A stretch of DNA of 60,707 bases from JAQXDR01 sp038138625 (GCA_038138625.1 JAYQEA010000006.1:1-60707), one strand, 5' to 3'. Positions 1 through 9,368 are shown, counted from the stretch's first letter. Made by a program: numbers and translations. Notes: generated by a model from the sequence alone, not told the origin.

Positions 1-2
1 TC

Positions 3-542
3 ATCGGCAGTCTGATGTTTGTGGAAAGCCTGAACGCCATCCGGAAAACAAATTCTGGGGGCGTGCCAAAACGTAAGAAACACAACTGGGTACATGGCCT
101 GCCTTTCAAAATGCGATTTCGGGTTTCTGGCTTGTATATCTCAGTCATTCCACCAATTCTGGTTGGTGTTTTCGTGGGAATCCTTGCGGCAATCATGGGT
201 GTCGGCGGTGGGTTTATCATGGTGCCTGCGATGATTTACCTCTTGGGTATGCCCACCAAGGTGGTTGTTGGAACATCCCTGTTTCAGATCATTTTTGTCA
301 CGGCATTCACCACCCTTTTGCACGCTACAACCAACTTTACCGTTGATATTGTGTTGGCGGTCTTGTTGATCCTTGGCGGCGTTATCGGGGCGCAGATCGG
401 GGCTGTCATTGGTCTGCGATTGAAGGCGGAGCAATTACGGATCTTATTGGCAATCATGGTTATCGCTGTGTGCGCCAAACTTGCGTTTGACCTGATCGTC
501 CAACCGGCCGAGCTTTTTTCAATAGCGGCAGGGGGTCACTGA
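3..542 (+). CDS. TauE/SafE family membrane exporter, 3' part only
   Basis: The reading frame is open from the window edge, so the true start lies upstream; 179 codons are visible. The product is hydrophobic, with about four membrane segments. It carries the glycine-rich TauE/SafE repeat MGVGGGFIMVP, which recurs in each half of these eight-helix exporters of sulfite, sulfoacetate and related anions. The visible part is the C-terminal half. Its TGA shares one base with the ATG of the next gene (TGATG), so the two are translationally coupled. That partner is the TIGR02186 type often found beside TauE in alphaproteobacteria. The substrate cannot be read from sequence. Confidence 0.85.
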   Translation: MGSLMFVESLNAIRKTNSGGVPKRKKHNWVHGLPFKMRFRVSGLYISVIPPILVGVFVGILAAIMGVGGGFIMVPAMIYLLGMPTKVVVGTSLFQIIFVTAFTTLLHATTNFTVDIVLAVLLILGGVIGAQIGAVIGLRLKAEQLRILLAIMVIAVCAKLAFDLIVQPAELFSIAAGGH

Positions 543-1297
543 TGCTGCGTTTGACTGTGCTGTTTCTGGTCTTGGCAGTTCCGGCGTGGGCCGAAGATAT
601 TGTATTGGGGCTCAGCCGGGATAGCGTTCAGATTACAACGAATTTTTCAGGCTCCGAAATTCTGATTTTCGGGGCGATCCGCCGTGAAACGCCAGTGCCT
701 GATGGCACTATGGGGTTGATTGTGACCGTCGAAGGTCCCTCGGAACCCGTGACGGTTTATCAAAAGGACCGCATCGCTGGTATCTGGGTAAACGCACGCG
801 ATGTTGAAATCGAAGCCGCACCCGTTTTTTACGCTGTGGCATCGTCTGCTCCACTGGAAGATATTCTCGATGAGGGCGCCGACAGACGCCATCATGTTTC
901 CATTAATCGCGCCATACGATCAGTTTGGGCCCGCGTGACACATGGTGACGTTCATGAATTTGTAGATGCTGTGATCCGTATTCGACAGAATTCCGGGCTC
1001 TATACCCTGGATGAGGGGGCGGTGAAAATTGACGGCGATACATTATTCTCTGCGCAGGTAGACTTGCCTGCCAACCTGATTGAAGGGCTCTACAAGACGC
1101 GGATTTTTCTGACCCGTGACGGGGATGTTATCTCATCATATCAGACAGATATTCCGGTGCGCAAAGTTGGGTTAGAACGTTTTCTGTATAACCTTTCGCG
1201 TCAAAAACCTTTGGTCTATGGCTTGATGTCCTTGGCCATTGCGACCTTTGCCGGATGGGCTGCTGCGACCGCCTTTCGGGCAATCCGCGGGTCATGA
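542..1297 (+). CDS. TIGR02186-type periplasmic/membrane protein
   Basis: 251 residues. Residues 1-17 form a signal peptide ending AWA|ED. A mainly beta-rich periplasmic part follows, with one transmembrane helix near residues 223-245 and a short basic tail. Length and layout match the alphaproteobacterial TIGR02186 family (Alph_Pro_TM), whose members usually sit next to a TauE/SafE exporter, as here. The start overlaps the upstream stop by one base, so the two genes form one operon. A role as accessory to the exporter is inferred from context; no enzyme motif is visible. Confidence 0.8.
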   Translation: MLRLTVLFLVLAVPAWAEDIVLGLSRDSVQITTNFSGSEILIFGAIRRETPVPDGTMGLIVTVEGPSEPVTVYQKDRIAGIWVNARDVEIEAAPVFYAVASSAPLEDILDEGADRRHHVSINRAIRSVWARVTHGDVHEFVDAVIRIRQNSGLYTLDEGAVKIDGDTLFSAQVDLPANLIEGLYKTRIFLTRDGDVISSYQTDIPVRKVGLERFLYNLSRQKPLVYGLMSLAIATFAGWAAATAFRAIRGS

Positions 1298-1369
1298 GAT
1301 CCGGTTTTTGGGTTTGATCTTCTGCAGAAGGTGGCGGCGCATACCTACAGGTATAACACATCGCTCGCC

Positions 1370-3253
1370 TTATCCGCTTTCGTGAAAAAACGCATAGATC
1401 CGTTTGGCCAAAGCATCACTCACTCCATCGACTGCGGTTAGGTCAGACAGATTTGCACGCCCTACTGCTTTGGCCGATCCAAAATGGGCCAATAAGGCGC
1501 GTTTGCGGGCAGCGCCGACACCCGGCACTTCATCTAAAGGCGTGGCACCGACGGCCTTGGACCGTTTGGCACGATGTGTACCAACCGCAAACCGATGCGC
1601 CTCGTCACGTAGACGTTGAATAAAATAGAGCACAGGATCATTGTGCCGCAAAGCAAAGGGGCGCTGCCCGGTCCGGTGGAATTCTTCCTTGCCAGCATCG
1701 CGGTCCAGCCCTTTGGCAACACCAATCATCGGAATGTCATCGACCCCATATTCCATCATGATCTCTGCCACCGCACTCACCTGGCCTGCGCCTCCATCAA
1801 TCAGCAAAAGATCCGGCCACAGTCCTTTGGCACGTTCCGGATCCTCTTTCTGTAGCCGCTTAAATCGTCTGGTCAGGACTTCTTTCATCATGCCAAAGTC
1901 GTCACCCGGGGTCAGATCCTCACCACGGATATTGAATTTACGGTATTGTGCCTTTTCAAAACCGTCAGGCCCGGCAACGATCATACCCCCCACGGCATTG
2001 GTGCCTTGAATATGGCTATTGTCATAGACTTCTATCCGACGCGGCGGCGAATCGAGGTCAAAGGCGTCAGCCAATCCCCTCAACAATTTGGACTGTGTTG
2101 CGCTTTCCGCCAGACGTCGGGCCAGGCTTTCGCGGGCATTTCGCGCAGCACCTTCGATCAGTTCTGCCTTTTCGCCCCTTTGCGGAATGGCAATGTCAAC
2201 CTTGAGCCCCAGCTTGCCGGACAACGCCTCTTCCATCAGGTCTTGGTTCTCAATCGGATGCGACAATAAAAGCAGACGGGGTGGTTCTTTGTTGTCGTAG
2301 AACTGACCAAGAAATGCCTCTAAGACTTCCGCTGCCTCAACGTCTGCCCCGATGCGCGGGTAGAAATCACGATTACCCCAATTTTGATTGGCGCGAATAA
2401 AAAAGACCTGAACACAGGCTTGCCCACCTTCGAGGTGCAAAGCAATCACATCTGCTTCGGCCACTGTGCGTGGATTAATGCCTTGGGTAGACTGAACTGA
2501 AGTCATGGCCCGAATACGATCACGCAGCGCCGCAGCGCGTTCGAATTCCATCGCGTCTGCCGCCTCTGCCATTTGCTTGGCAAGCTGTGCCTGTACCTGC
2601 GTCGATCGCCCCGTCAAAAACCGTTCGGCGTCCTTTACCGTCTCGGCGTACTCATTTTCTGAGATCTTATCAACGCAGGGAGCGCTGCATCGTTTGATCT
2701 GATATTGCAAACAGGGACGTGTGCGCGTTTCAAACATTGAATCCGAGCAATTGCGCAGCAAAAACGCTTTTTGCAGTTGGTTCAATGTGCGGTTCACGGC
2801 ACCAGCACTGGCAAATGGGCCGTAATATTTACCCTTATCCTTTTTTGCACCACGATGCTTACGGATCATCGGAAACATATGGTCCGCGGTCACAAGGATG
2901 TTGGGAAAACTTTTGTCATCCCTCAGAAGCACATTATAGCGCGGTTTCAGCTGTTTGATCAGGTTCTGTTCAAGTAACAGCGCTTCGGTTTCAGTCCGAG
3001 TGGTCAAAAACATCATTGATGCTGTGTCCCGGATCATGCGTGCAATCCGACTGGAATGTCCCGATGGTCGCGCATAGTTTGATACGCGCGCCTTAAGGTT
3101 GCGCGCTTTACCAACGTAGAGAACGCGGCTTTCTGCATCCAACATCCGGTAGACCCCAGGACTCCCATCAAGTGTTTTAAGGTACGCCTGAATGCATAAG
3201 TGCCCCGTCAGCGGACCCTTATCTTCCAAAGTGCTTTGACCATCTTGAGACAT
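1370..3253 (-). CDS. uvrC: Excinuclease ABC subunit C
   Basis: 627 residues, normal for UvrC. It makes the dual incisions of nucleotide excision repair together with UvrA and UvrB. The N-terminal GIY-YIG nuclease is at about 30-110 (SPGVYRMLDAESRVLYVGKA). A UVR/UvrB-binding helix pair is at about 225-255 (FERAAALRDRI). The RNase H-like second nuclease follows (EVYDNSHIQG, LLIDGGAGQ), and a tandem helix-hairpin-helix closes the protein (EVPGVGAARKRALL). The start is the first ATG in a good context; no strong Shine-Dalgarno sequence is seen. It is convergent with the TIGR02186 gene. An SDR gene lies upstream on the same strand across a 304-bp AT-rich gap. Confidence 0.97.
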   Translation of the reverse strand: MSQDGQSTLEDKGPLTGHLCIQAYLKTLDGSPGVYRMLDAESRVLYVGKARNLKARVSNYARPSGHSSRIARMIRDTASMMFLTTRTETEALLLEQNLIKQLKPRYNVLLRDDKSFPNILVTADHMFPMIRKHRGAKKDKGKYYGPFASAGAVNRTLNQLQKAFLLRNCSDSMFETRTRPCLQYQIKRCSAPCVDKISENEYAETVKDAERFLTGRSTQVQAQLAKQMAEAADAMEFERAAALRDRIRAMTSVQSTQGINPRTVAEADVIALHLEGGQACVQVFFIRANQNWGNRDFYPRIGADVEAAEVLEAFLGQFYDNKEPPRLLLLSHPIENQDLMEEALSGKLGLKVDIAIPQRGEKAELIEGAARNARESLARRLAESATQSKLLRGLADAFDLDSPPRRIEVYDNSHIQGTNAVGGMIVAGPDGFEKAQYRKFNIRGEDLTPGDDFGMMKEVLTRRFKRLQKEDPERAKGLWPDLLLIDGGAGQVSAVAEIMMEYGVDDIPMIGVAKGLDRDAGKEEFHRTGQRPFALRHNDPVLYFIQRLRDEAHRFAVGTHRAKRSKAVGATPLDEVPGVGAARKRALLAHFGSAKAVGRANLSDLTAVDGVSDALAKRIYAFFHESG

Positions 3254-3557
3254 AGAGTGTGTCGCATCTTTCTGTTTGGGTGATTCTAGACGTTGGGCTG
3301 CACTGATGCCACTTCAGGATCAAGGGATAAAGCATCCCCCGTTTATGTGGATAAGTCTGCGGACAACTGATCAGAAATTCATTTTTTTCCTTGTATAATG
3401 GGGTCTTCGTTAACTTGCCTATTTTTTAGGCAATAATATAACTATCTGTTTTCAATTATTATTTTTTATCACAACACTCAATAAATTGAAAACATTGACG
3501 GTTTTAGGCTCTTTTCGTAATAAGTGTTAAAAAAGTGCACAACTCGCTGGAATCAGG
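3254..3557. promoter_or_regulatory. AT-rich intergenic region with DnaA box and inverted repeat
   Basis: 304 bp between the SDR stop and the uvrC start, far richer in A+T than its surroundings. It holds a perfect DnaA-box sequence (TGTGGATAA, 3346-3354) and a 7-bp inverted repeat, TTGCCTA-5 nt-TAGGCAA (3415-3433). A sigma-70-like pair, TTGACG-17 nt-TAATAA, points along the plus strand near 3496-3524, away from uvrC. I see no gene in it. It must contain the uvrC promoter, but no convincing minus-strand -35/-10 pair stands out. Confidence 0.5.
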
Positions 3558-4337
3558 TCACTCCACACCCAGAACATCAGGCGTTTTCCAACTAAGGTGT
3601 TGACCTCCGTCAATACATAACAACTGGCCTGTGACTGCTGGAGAATCAATAAAATATCCAAGCGCCCCGGTGATGTCTGCAGTATTTGCCCCCCGTTCAA
3701 GCGTTGTCGCCGCACGTTGTTTCGCAAAGTGTTCAGCGCTTTGGCGTTCGCCTTGTAACGTTGGGCCGGGGCCAATTGCGTTCACCCTGATGGCTGGCGC
3801 CAAGGCTTGGGCTGTGGTTTGTGTCATGGCCCACAGTCCCATTTTGGCAATTGTGTAGGTCATGAATTCAGGCGTCAGCTTGCGTACCCTTTGATCAATC
3901 ATGTTCACAATCAAGCCCGTCGCAAGCGGCTCACCAGCAGCATCGACATGCGCAGATAAATCCTGCGCCGCAAATTCCTGTGTCAGCACAAACGGTGCGC
4001 GCAAATTGGATTCCAGATGTCGATCCCAGCTGGTGCGGGTCGCGCTGCCCACAGTATCATATTCAAAAATCGAGGCATTATTCACCAAAACGGTCATCGG
4101 CCCGCCCAACGCATCAACCGCACGCGGGATGAGGTCTTGAACCTGCGCTTCATTCAGAAAATCAGCACAGATTGACACCGATTGACGGCCTTTATCTCGG
4201 ATCAGATCGCCGACCTTCTCTGCCTCGGTTTGCGAGCCGGAATAATGTAGCGCAACATCATACCCGCGATCGGCTAAAAACAATGCCATCGCTTTGCCTA
4301 AGCGTTTGGCTGCGCCAGTTACAAGTGCTGCAGGCAT
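3558..4337 (-). CDS. SDR family oxidoreductase, pteridine-reductase-like
   Basis: 259 residues, a classical short-chain dehydrogenase. The nucleotide-binding motif is TGAAKRLG (7-14); NNAS and the catalytic YTIAK follow, and the family C-terminus DGGQHLS is present. The TGxxxRLG form with an arginine after the turn is typical of NADPH-using pteridine reductases (PTR1/FolM type), so reduction of a pterin is possible, but this is only inferred. The start is chosen for its clear AAGGAG 7 nt before the ATG. The antiporter gene ends 10 bp upstream, so the two are probably cotranscribed. Confidence 0.85.
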   Translation of the reverse strand: MPAALVTGAAKRLGKAMALFLADRGYDVALHYSGSQTEAEKVGDLIRDKGRQSVSICADFLNEAQVQDLIPRAVDALGGPMTVLVNNASIFEYDTVGSATRTSWDRHLESNLRAPFVLTQEFAAQDLSAHVDAAGEPLATGLIVNMIDQRVRKLTPEFMTYTIAKMGLWAMTQTTAQALAPAIRVNAIGPGPTLQGERQSAEHFAKQRAATTLERGANTADITGALGYFIDSPAVTGQLLCIDGGQHLSWKTPDVLGVE

Positions 4338-4347
4338 CTGTTTCTCC

Positions 4348-5295
4348 TTAGCTGAATATCAGGGCGATGTAGCCCAAATATAGCGCGGACAAGATAACAC
4401 CCCAGAAACGCGTTAAATCACGCGAGAAAAACAAAAATGGGATCAACAGCAGGGATGCGCCAGCCATGACCCAGAGATCCCTGTTTAAAAAAGACGGATC
4501 AACGTCGATTGGAACAATCAGGGTGGTGATCCCGATAATGGCTAACAGATTAAAAAGATTGGACCCAACCACGTTGCCTAAAGCCACGTCTGCCTGTCCC
4601 CTGCGAGCAGCCATGACAGTGGTTGCAAGTTCTGGTAACGACGTTCCCAGCGCCACAAGTGTCAGTCCGATAGCAGCCTCAGATACACCAAACACATGCG
4701 CGATCTGCTCTGCACTGTTCACCATGAGGTCTGCCCCAAACGGCAAGCCAACGATACCCAGGCCCAAAAACAAAATAATTTTCCAAGAGGGCATTCTAGC
4801 ATCTGCGCCTTCCGGCTCTTCTTCGTCCAAGACACCATTGGTGTCTTGACGTCGCTTGAGCCCTTCGGCAACGGCCAGACCCAGAATGCAGAACAACAAA
4901 GCCAGTAAAAGCAGCCCGGCGAGCCAATCAAAAACACCACGATAGGCTAAGGCAATAAATATCGCTGTGGCGCCGATCATTTGCAGATAGCTGGACCTGA
5001 TTTCACAGCCGCTGGTGCGGATCACCGATATCAACGCCGGCACTCCAAGCACGAGTAAGATGTTTGCCGTGTTTGATCCAACCACATTTCCCAGCGCTAT
5101 CCCTGGATCATTATCCAACGCTGCGTTGACCGAGATCAAAAGCTCGGGTGCGGATGTGCCAAAGGCGACAACCGTCAGGCTGACGATAAATGCCGGAATA
5201 CCTGCGCGCAAGGACAGGTTAACCGCACCTTTGACCAATGCATCCCCTGCCAAAAGCAGGATGACCAAACCAAGCCCACCTGAAAGCCAGATCAT
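4348..5295 (-). CDS. Calcium/sodium antiporter (YrbG/CaxA-like)
   Basis: 315 residues and about ten membrane segments. Both alpha-repeats of the Ca2+/cation antiporter superfamily are present: FGTSAPELL near 45-55 and LGTSLPELA near 210-220, each followed by GNVVGSN. These acidic repeats bind the ions. The start at 5295 (MIWLSGG) is preferred over an upstream in-frame codon. It lies one base after the stop of the microprotein gene and fits the family N-terminus. The gene belongs to a minus-strand cluster of S49 peptidase, microprotein, antiporter and SDR. Confidence 0.93.
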   Translation of the reverse strand: MIWLSGGLGLVILLLAGDALVKGAVNLSLRAGIPAFIVSLTVVAFGTSAPELLISVNAALDNDPGIALGNVVGSNTANILLVLGVPALISVIRTSGCEIRSSYLQMIGATAIFIALAYRGVFDWLAGLLLLALLFCILGLAVAEGLKRRQDTNGVLDEEEPEGADARMPSWKIILFLGLGIVGLPFGADLMVNSAEQIAHVFGVSEAAIGLTLVALGTSLPELATTVMAARRGQADVALGNVVGSNLFNLLAIIGITTLIVPIDVDPSFLNRDLWVMAGASLLLIPFLFFSRDLTRFWGVILSALYLGYIALIFS

Positions 5296-5296
5296 T

Positions 5297-5467
5297 TTAT
5301 CCCTTTCGGCCGTGGTAACCACAAGCACAGGGGCCCTTGCCAATGCGGTGACGTCCACATTTCGGGCATTTAGCCGTTACCTTGCCAATCTTGGGCAGGC
5401 GCAGACGGCCAAACATCGAAAGGATTGCAATCCCGACCAGGAAAAGAGCGACAATTTTGATGATCAT
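5297..5467 (-). CDS. Membrane-anchored zinc-ribbon microprotein
   Basis: 56 residues, not assigned to a named family. Residues 1-20 form one transmembrane helix (MIIKIVALFLVGIAIL). A basic linker follows, and the C-terminal part carries CPKC...CAC, four cysteines in zinc-ribbon spacing (CxxC-9-CxC). The ATG at 5467 lies one base after the upstream peptidase stop, and the stop at 5297 lies one base before the antiporter start. This tight packing supports a real translated gene. An alternative start at 5488 would overlap the peptidase gene. Confidence 0.75.
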   Translation of the reverse strand: MIIKIVALFLVGIAILSMFGRLRLPKIGKVTAKCPKCGRHRIGKGPCACGYHGRKG

Positions 5468-5468
5468 G

Positions 5469-6272
5469 TCAAAGCCCAAAGCGCGCAAAGGCGGCGCGTT
5501 CTTCTATTTGGTGAACCAAAGCGTCCGTAACATTTAATCCAAAGCGCTGCGCAAGACTGCGACGTTGTCCGTATTGCTTGAAGCGGACTTTAGAGCCGAA
5601 TTTTTCGCGTAATACCGGCTCCATATGACCAACGAAATCAGCCAACCCGACATCACACGCATTTTGTCCAACCCAGACCTCACCCGAGAACAGCGCCGGA
5701 TCATCCGTCAACTTGGGGCCACGCCGCAATTTTACGTGTGATATGAAACTTTGATGGATTTGATCCAAAAGACCTTTCAGCCGCGTCACATCCTCGGGCT
5801 TTTCAGGGCGAAACGGGTCCATCATTGATTTGGATGTTCCAGCCGTATGAACACGTCGTTCGATACCTTGGCGCGACAAAAAGATATGTGCCCCAAATCC
5901 CGCTGATATCACACCGATGGATCCCACGATTGAACTATCATCGACGTAGATTACGTCAGCCGCAGCAGCGAGCCAATATCCACCCGAGGCCGCGACATCT
6001 TCGACAAAAGCATACACCGGGATCTCGTGTTCTTCGGCCAATCGCCGTATGCGCGCACCAATCAACGAAGATTGAACAGGTGACCCGCCGGGCGAATTAA
6101 TGATGAGCGCCACGGCGGCAGGCTTTCCCTTGGAAAAAGCGCGCTCAAGCAACGGGGCGATACCGGCGTCTGACAGCCCGCTCCTTCCCGAAGCTCCAAT
6201 AGCACCAGATAAACGGACAACCGCTATGAGAGGGCGGGTTTTACGACGAAGCGGGGGGATCCATGACAACAT
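5469..6272 (-). CDS. S49 family serine peptidase (SppA/SohB-like)
   Basis: 267 residues from the ATG at 6272. It is a short S49 peptidase of the signal-peptide-peptidase/SohB type, which degrades membrane or leader peptides. The serine nucleophile is in VAASGGYW (Ser96) and the general-base lysine in AGTSKSMMDPF (Lys148). NSPGG (59-63), part of the oxyanion region, is present. The N-terminus is basic without a long anchor, so membrane association is uncertain. The frame is open up to 6404 and a GGAG lies about 20 nt before the chosen ATG, so the start may be slightly longer. Confidence 0.9.
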   Translation of the reverse strand: MLSWIPPLRRKTRPLIAVVRLSGAIGASGRSGLSDAGIAPLLERAFSKGKPAAVALIINSPGGSPVQSSLIGARIRRLAEEHEIPVYAFVEDVAASGGYWLAAAADVIYVDDSSIVGSIGVISAGFGAHIFLSRQGIERRVHTAGTSKSMMDPFRPEKPEDVTRLKGLLDQIHQSFISHVKLRRGPKLTDDPALFSGEVWVGQNACDVGLADFVGHMEPVLREKFGSKVRFKQYGQRRSLAQRFGLNVTDALVHQIEERAAFARFGL

Positions 6273-6433
6273 GTGTTGGATGTAGAATGCCACTCCTTTC
6301 GAAACAACTGTTCTCGCACATAAGACTGCGAATTTTCCTGTTTCAGCATGAAAAATAGAGAAAAAAGATATTTGGACCGTATCCATCAATCGAAACAGCC
6401 GCAATTTTTGAATGAATGTGAAAAATGTGAGGC

Positions 6434-8617
6434 TCAGTAAAATGTTTGCGGGTCAATATCGACGGCCAAGCGCAGCTGACCTTTGATCTGAACTTGTGCG
6501 ATCCAGCGGGCTATGGCTGCCTGTAACGGAGCAGTGCGTGTTGATTTTACCAACAATCGAACACGGTGCCGTCCACGCACCCGCGCAACAGGTGCCGGCG
6601 CGGGACCAAAAACCTGAGCGCCGATCTTGCGCAAATCGGCATCATTTCGTGCCAGAAGATTTCCGGCATCAAAGGCTTGTGCTGCATCTGTAGAACTGAG
6701 AATGAGGCCTGCAAATCGTCCAAATGGAGGTACGCCTGCGGCCTCTCGTTCTGCGGCTTCTGCGGTCCAGAAACCTTCGTCATCACCCGATAGGATTGCC
6801 CGAATAACCGGGTGTTCGGGCTGGTAGGTTTGTAACAATGCTTCTCCGGGTGTGTCGACGCGGCCAGCGCGACCTGCCACTTGTCGCATGAGCTGAAAGG
6901 TGCGTTCTGCCGCGCGCAAATCTGATCCTTGCAGACCAAGATCTGCATCAATGACCCCCACAAGGGTCAGGTTTGGAAAGTTATGCCCTTTGGCCACCAG
7001 CTGGGTACCAATGATTATATCTGCACCACCGGATGCGATATTCTCTATTGCAGCTTTCAGCGCCCGTGCAGATCCAAACAAATCTGACGATAACGTGGCG
7101 ATACGCGCATCGGGAAACAGTGTTGCTGCTTCTTCACCCATGCGTTCGACACCGGGGCCCAAGGCTGCCATACGGCCTTCGACCTGACAGTTGGGACACG
7201 CCTTTGGCAAAGGTATCGTGTCTCCACACTGATGGCACATCAACCGTTTTAGAAACCTGTGTTCGACCATACGCGCGTCGCATTGCGGGCAGCCGATCTG
7301 ATGCCCACAGGCCCGGCACAGCGTTATAGGCGCATAGCCGCGGCGGTTCAGAAACAACAGTGCCTGTTCCCCGATGTCGATCCGCTTTTCGATCGCCGCT
7401 TGCAAATGCGCCGAAATCCAGCGCCCTGCTGGTAATGCCTCTGGCCGCATGTCGATTGTGCGCATCTTGGGGAGGACTGCAGCACCAAAGCGCGATGACA
7501 GATCAAGCCGGGTATATTTTCCAGCGCGCGCGTTTGTCCAACTTTCCAGACTGGGCGTTGCAGACGCCAACACAACCTGTGCCCGACACATCGATGCCCT
7601 CAGAACGGCCATGTCACGGGCGTTATACAACACGCCATCCTCTTGCTTGTAAGATGTGTCATGTTCTTCATCCACGACAATCAGGCCAAGATCCCGAAAT
7701 GGCAAAAACAATGCAGATCGCGCACCGATCACAAGCTGCACGCCATTTTCCCCGGTCATCCGCCAGAGTCTGCGCCGCTCTGTCATGGTCACTCCGGAAT
7801 GCCATTCACCCGGACGCGCACCAAAACGATCCTCAACACGAGATAAAAACTCTGAGGTCAAAGCAATTTCTGGAAGAAGAACAAGCGCCTGCCGGCCCTT
7901 TGCCAAGCATTCGGCAACGGCTTCCAGATAAACCTCGGTCTTTCCAGATCCTGTGACACCCTTCAGCAACGTCGTGCCATAGTCACCTTTGGCAATTGCG
8001 TGCCGCAAAACCTGTGCTGCGCGCGCCTGATCATCTGTCAATTCACGGGGGTTGTCTTCGGGGTCCAGCCGGGGAAAGGCTGTGTCCCGAGGCGTGTCCT
8101 CTTCATGTACGGCCCCTTGGGTGACAAGACCCTTGATGACACTTGGAGATACACCGGCGGCCTGGGCCAATTCGCTCAATGTGAGTGCAAGACCGCCCAT
8201 GTCATCCAGCACACCGATAACGCGACGACGGGCATCCGTCATCCGGTTGGGCATCGCCTGACCCCGACGATAGACCCGTCGCATAGAATGCGGATCCCCC
8301 AAGCCGGGAACACGTGTCGCAAGTCGCAGCATCGCCGGCAAGGGCGTCAGGGTGTAGTCGGCCGCTTTAACTAAAAAGGCCCGCATTGGCTCTAACAAAG
8401 GGGGGGCGTCCAGAACACGGTTGATCGAGCGCACTTTGGCAGGGTCCCAGTCACCGCGTCCCGCACCCCAGACAACACCGATCACCGAACGTGGACCAAA
8501 CGGCACCTCGACAAAGTCACCCTGCGCGCAGCCGCCCTCCGGCGCACGGTAGTCCAACACCCGATTCAAAGGTTGGGTGGTCAGCACGCCCACGAGGTCA
8601 TCCGGGTCAAAACGCAT
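6434..8617 (-). CDS. priA: Primosomal protein N' (replication restart helicase PriA)
   Basis: 727 residues, the usual length. PriA is a superfamily 2 3'-to-5' helicase that recognises stalled forks and reloads the replisome. The N-terminal fork-binding domain comes first, then Walker A GVTGSGKT (220-227) and the Walker B box DEEH (316-319). Four cysteine pairs of the zinc-binding insert follow (Cys434/437, 443/446, 461/464, 474/477). The helicase C-terminal part carries QVAGRAGR. The start has AGAGG 6 nt upstream. It is divergent from the transaldolase gene across 89 bp. Confidence 0.97.
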   Translation of the reverse strand: MRFDPDDLVGVLTTQPLNRVLDYRAPEGGCAQGDFVEVPFGPRSVIGVVWGAGRGDWDPAKVRSINRVLDAPPLLEPMRAFLVKAADYTLTPLPAMLRLATRVPGLGDPHSMRRVYRRGQAMPNRMTDARRRVIGVLDDMGGLALTLSELAQAAGVSPSVIKGLVTQGAVHEEDTPRDTAFPRLDPEDNPRELTDDQARAAQVLRHAIAKGDYGTTLLKGVTGSGKTEVYLEAVAECLAKGRQALVLLPEIALTSEFLSRVEDRFGARPGEWHSGVTMTERRRLWRMTGENGVQLVIGARSALFLPFRDLGLIVVDEEHDTSYKQEDGVLYNARDMAVLRASMCRAQVVLASATPSLESWTNARAGKYTRLDLSSRFGAAVLPKMRTIDMRPEALPAGRWISAHLQAAIEKRIDIGEQALLFLNRRGYAPITLCRACGHQIGCPQCDARMVEHRFLKRLMCHQCGDTIPLPKACPNCQVEGRMAALGPGVERMGEEAATLFPDARIATLSSDLFGSARALKAAIENIASGGADIIIGTQLVAKGHNFPNLTLVGVIDADLGLQGSDLRAAERTFQLMRQVAGRAGRVDTPGEALLQTYQPEHPVIRAILSGDDEGFWTAEAAEREAAGVPPFGRFAGLILSSTDAAQAFDAGNLLARNDADLRKIGAQVFGPAPAPVARVRGRHRVRLLVKSTRTAPLQAAIARWIAQVQIKGQLRLAVDIDPQTFY

Positions 8618-8706
8618 TGTTTTCCTCTTTTGCAGGGTTCCCGCCCCGCCCAGAATTCGATAAGTGAGCGGTATCGGAATACATGCGCTGCAAAGGAGCC
8701 TCCGCC

Positions 8707-9360
8707 ATGAAATTCTTCGTCGACACTGCCGACACTGCTGCCATCGCCGAATTGAATGATCTGGGTATGGTAGACGGGGTCACAACCAATCCCTCGCTGA
8801 TCAAAAAATCCGGTAGGGACATTTTGGAGGTCACACGCGAGATCTGCAACATGGTCGATGGCCCTGTCAGCGCCGAAGTTGTGGCTGTCGATGCAGACGC
8901 GATGATTGCCGAAGGCCGCACCCTTGCAAAAATTGCCGAAAATATCGCCGTCAAGGTGCCTTTGACGTGGGACGGGCTCAAGGCTTGTAAGGTTTTGACG
9001 AGCGAAGGGAACATGGTCAACGTTACATTGTGCTTTAGCGCAAACCAAGCACTTCTGGCCGCCAAGGCAGGTGCCACATTCATCAGCCCATTTATCGGGC
9101 GTTTGGATGACCTGAACCTCGACGGTTTGGATCTTATCGCAGATATCCGTGACATATATGACAACTATGGTTTTGAGACCCAAATCCTTGCGGCTTCCAT
9201 TCGGACAGCCAACCATATGAGCGAATGCGCAAAAATCGGCGCCGATGTCGCAACAGCCCCTCCCGGTGTCATCAAAGCCATGGCAAACCACATGCTAACT
9301 GACAAAGGCCTCGCGCAATTTCTTAAAGATGCGGCCGAGGCCGAGATCAAGATCGTCTAA
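8707..9360 (+). CDS. tal: Transaldolase of the FSA/TalC small subfamily
   Basis: 217 residues, TIM barrel. It moves a dihydroxyacetone unit between sugar phosphates in the non-oxidative pentose phosphate route. The Schiff-base lysine is Lys83 (VKVP), and the substrate loop VTTNPSLI is at 25-32. Members are often named fructose-6-phosphate aldolase, but at the two positions that separate the activities it has Glu57 (SAEVV) and Phe129 (SPFIGR). True aldolases have Gln and Tyr there, so transaldolase is the better call. The start at 8707 follows AAGGAG by 9 nt, better than the upstream in-frame ATG at 8683. Confidence 0.92.
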   Translation: MKFFVDTADTAAIAELNDLGMVDGVTTNPSLIKKSGRDILEVTREICNMVDGPVSAEVVAVDADAMIAEGRTLAKIAENIAVKVPLTWDGLKACKVLTSEGNMVNVTLCFSANQALLAAKAGATFISPFIGRLDDLNLDGLDLIADIRDIYDNYGFETQILAASIRTANHMSECAKIGADVATAPPGVIKAMANHMLTDKGLAQFLKDAAEAEIKIV

Positions 9361-9368
9361 AAACCAGC

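Noticed and set aside
1641..2009. Open frames on the plus strand inside uvrC, and similar ones inside priA (7360-7956)
   Set aside because: They are antisense to clear genes, have no ribosome binding site and no domain.
3254..3557. Chromosomal replication origin
   Set aside because: Only one DnaA box is seen and no dnaA/parAB or other origin-linked gene is near.
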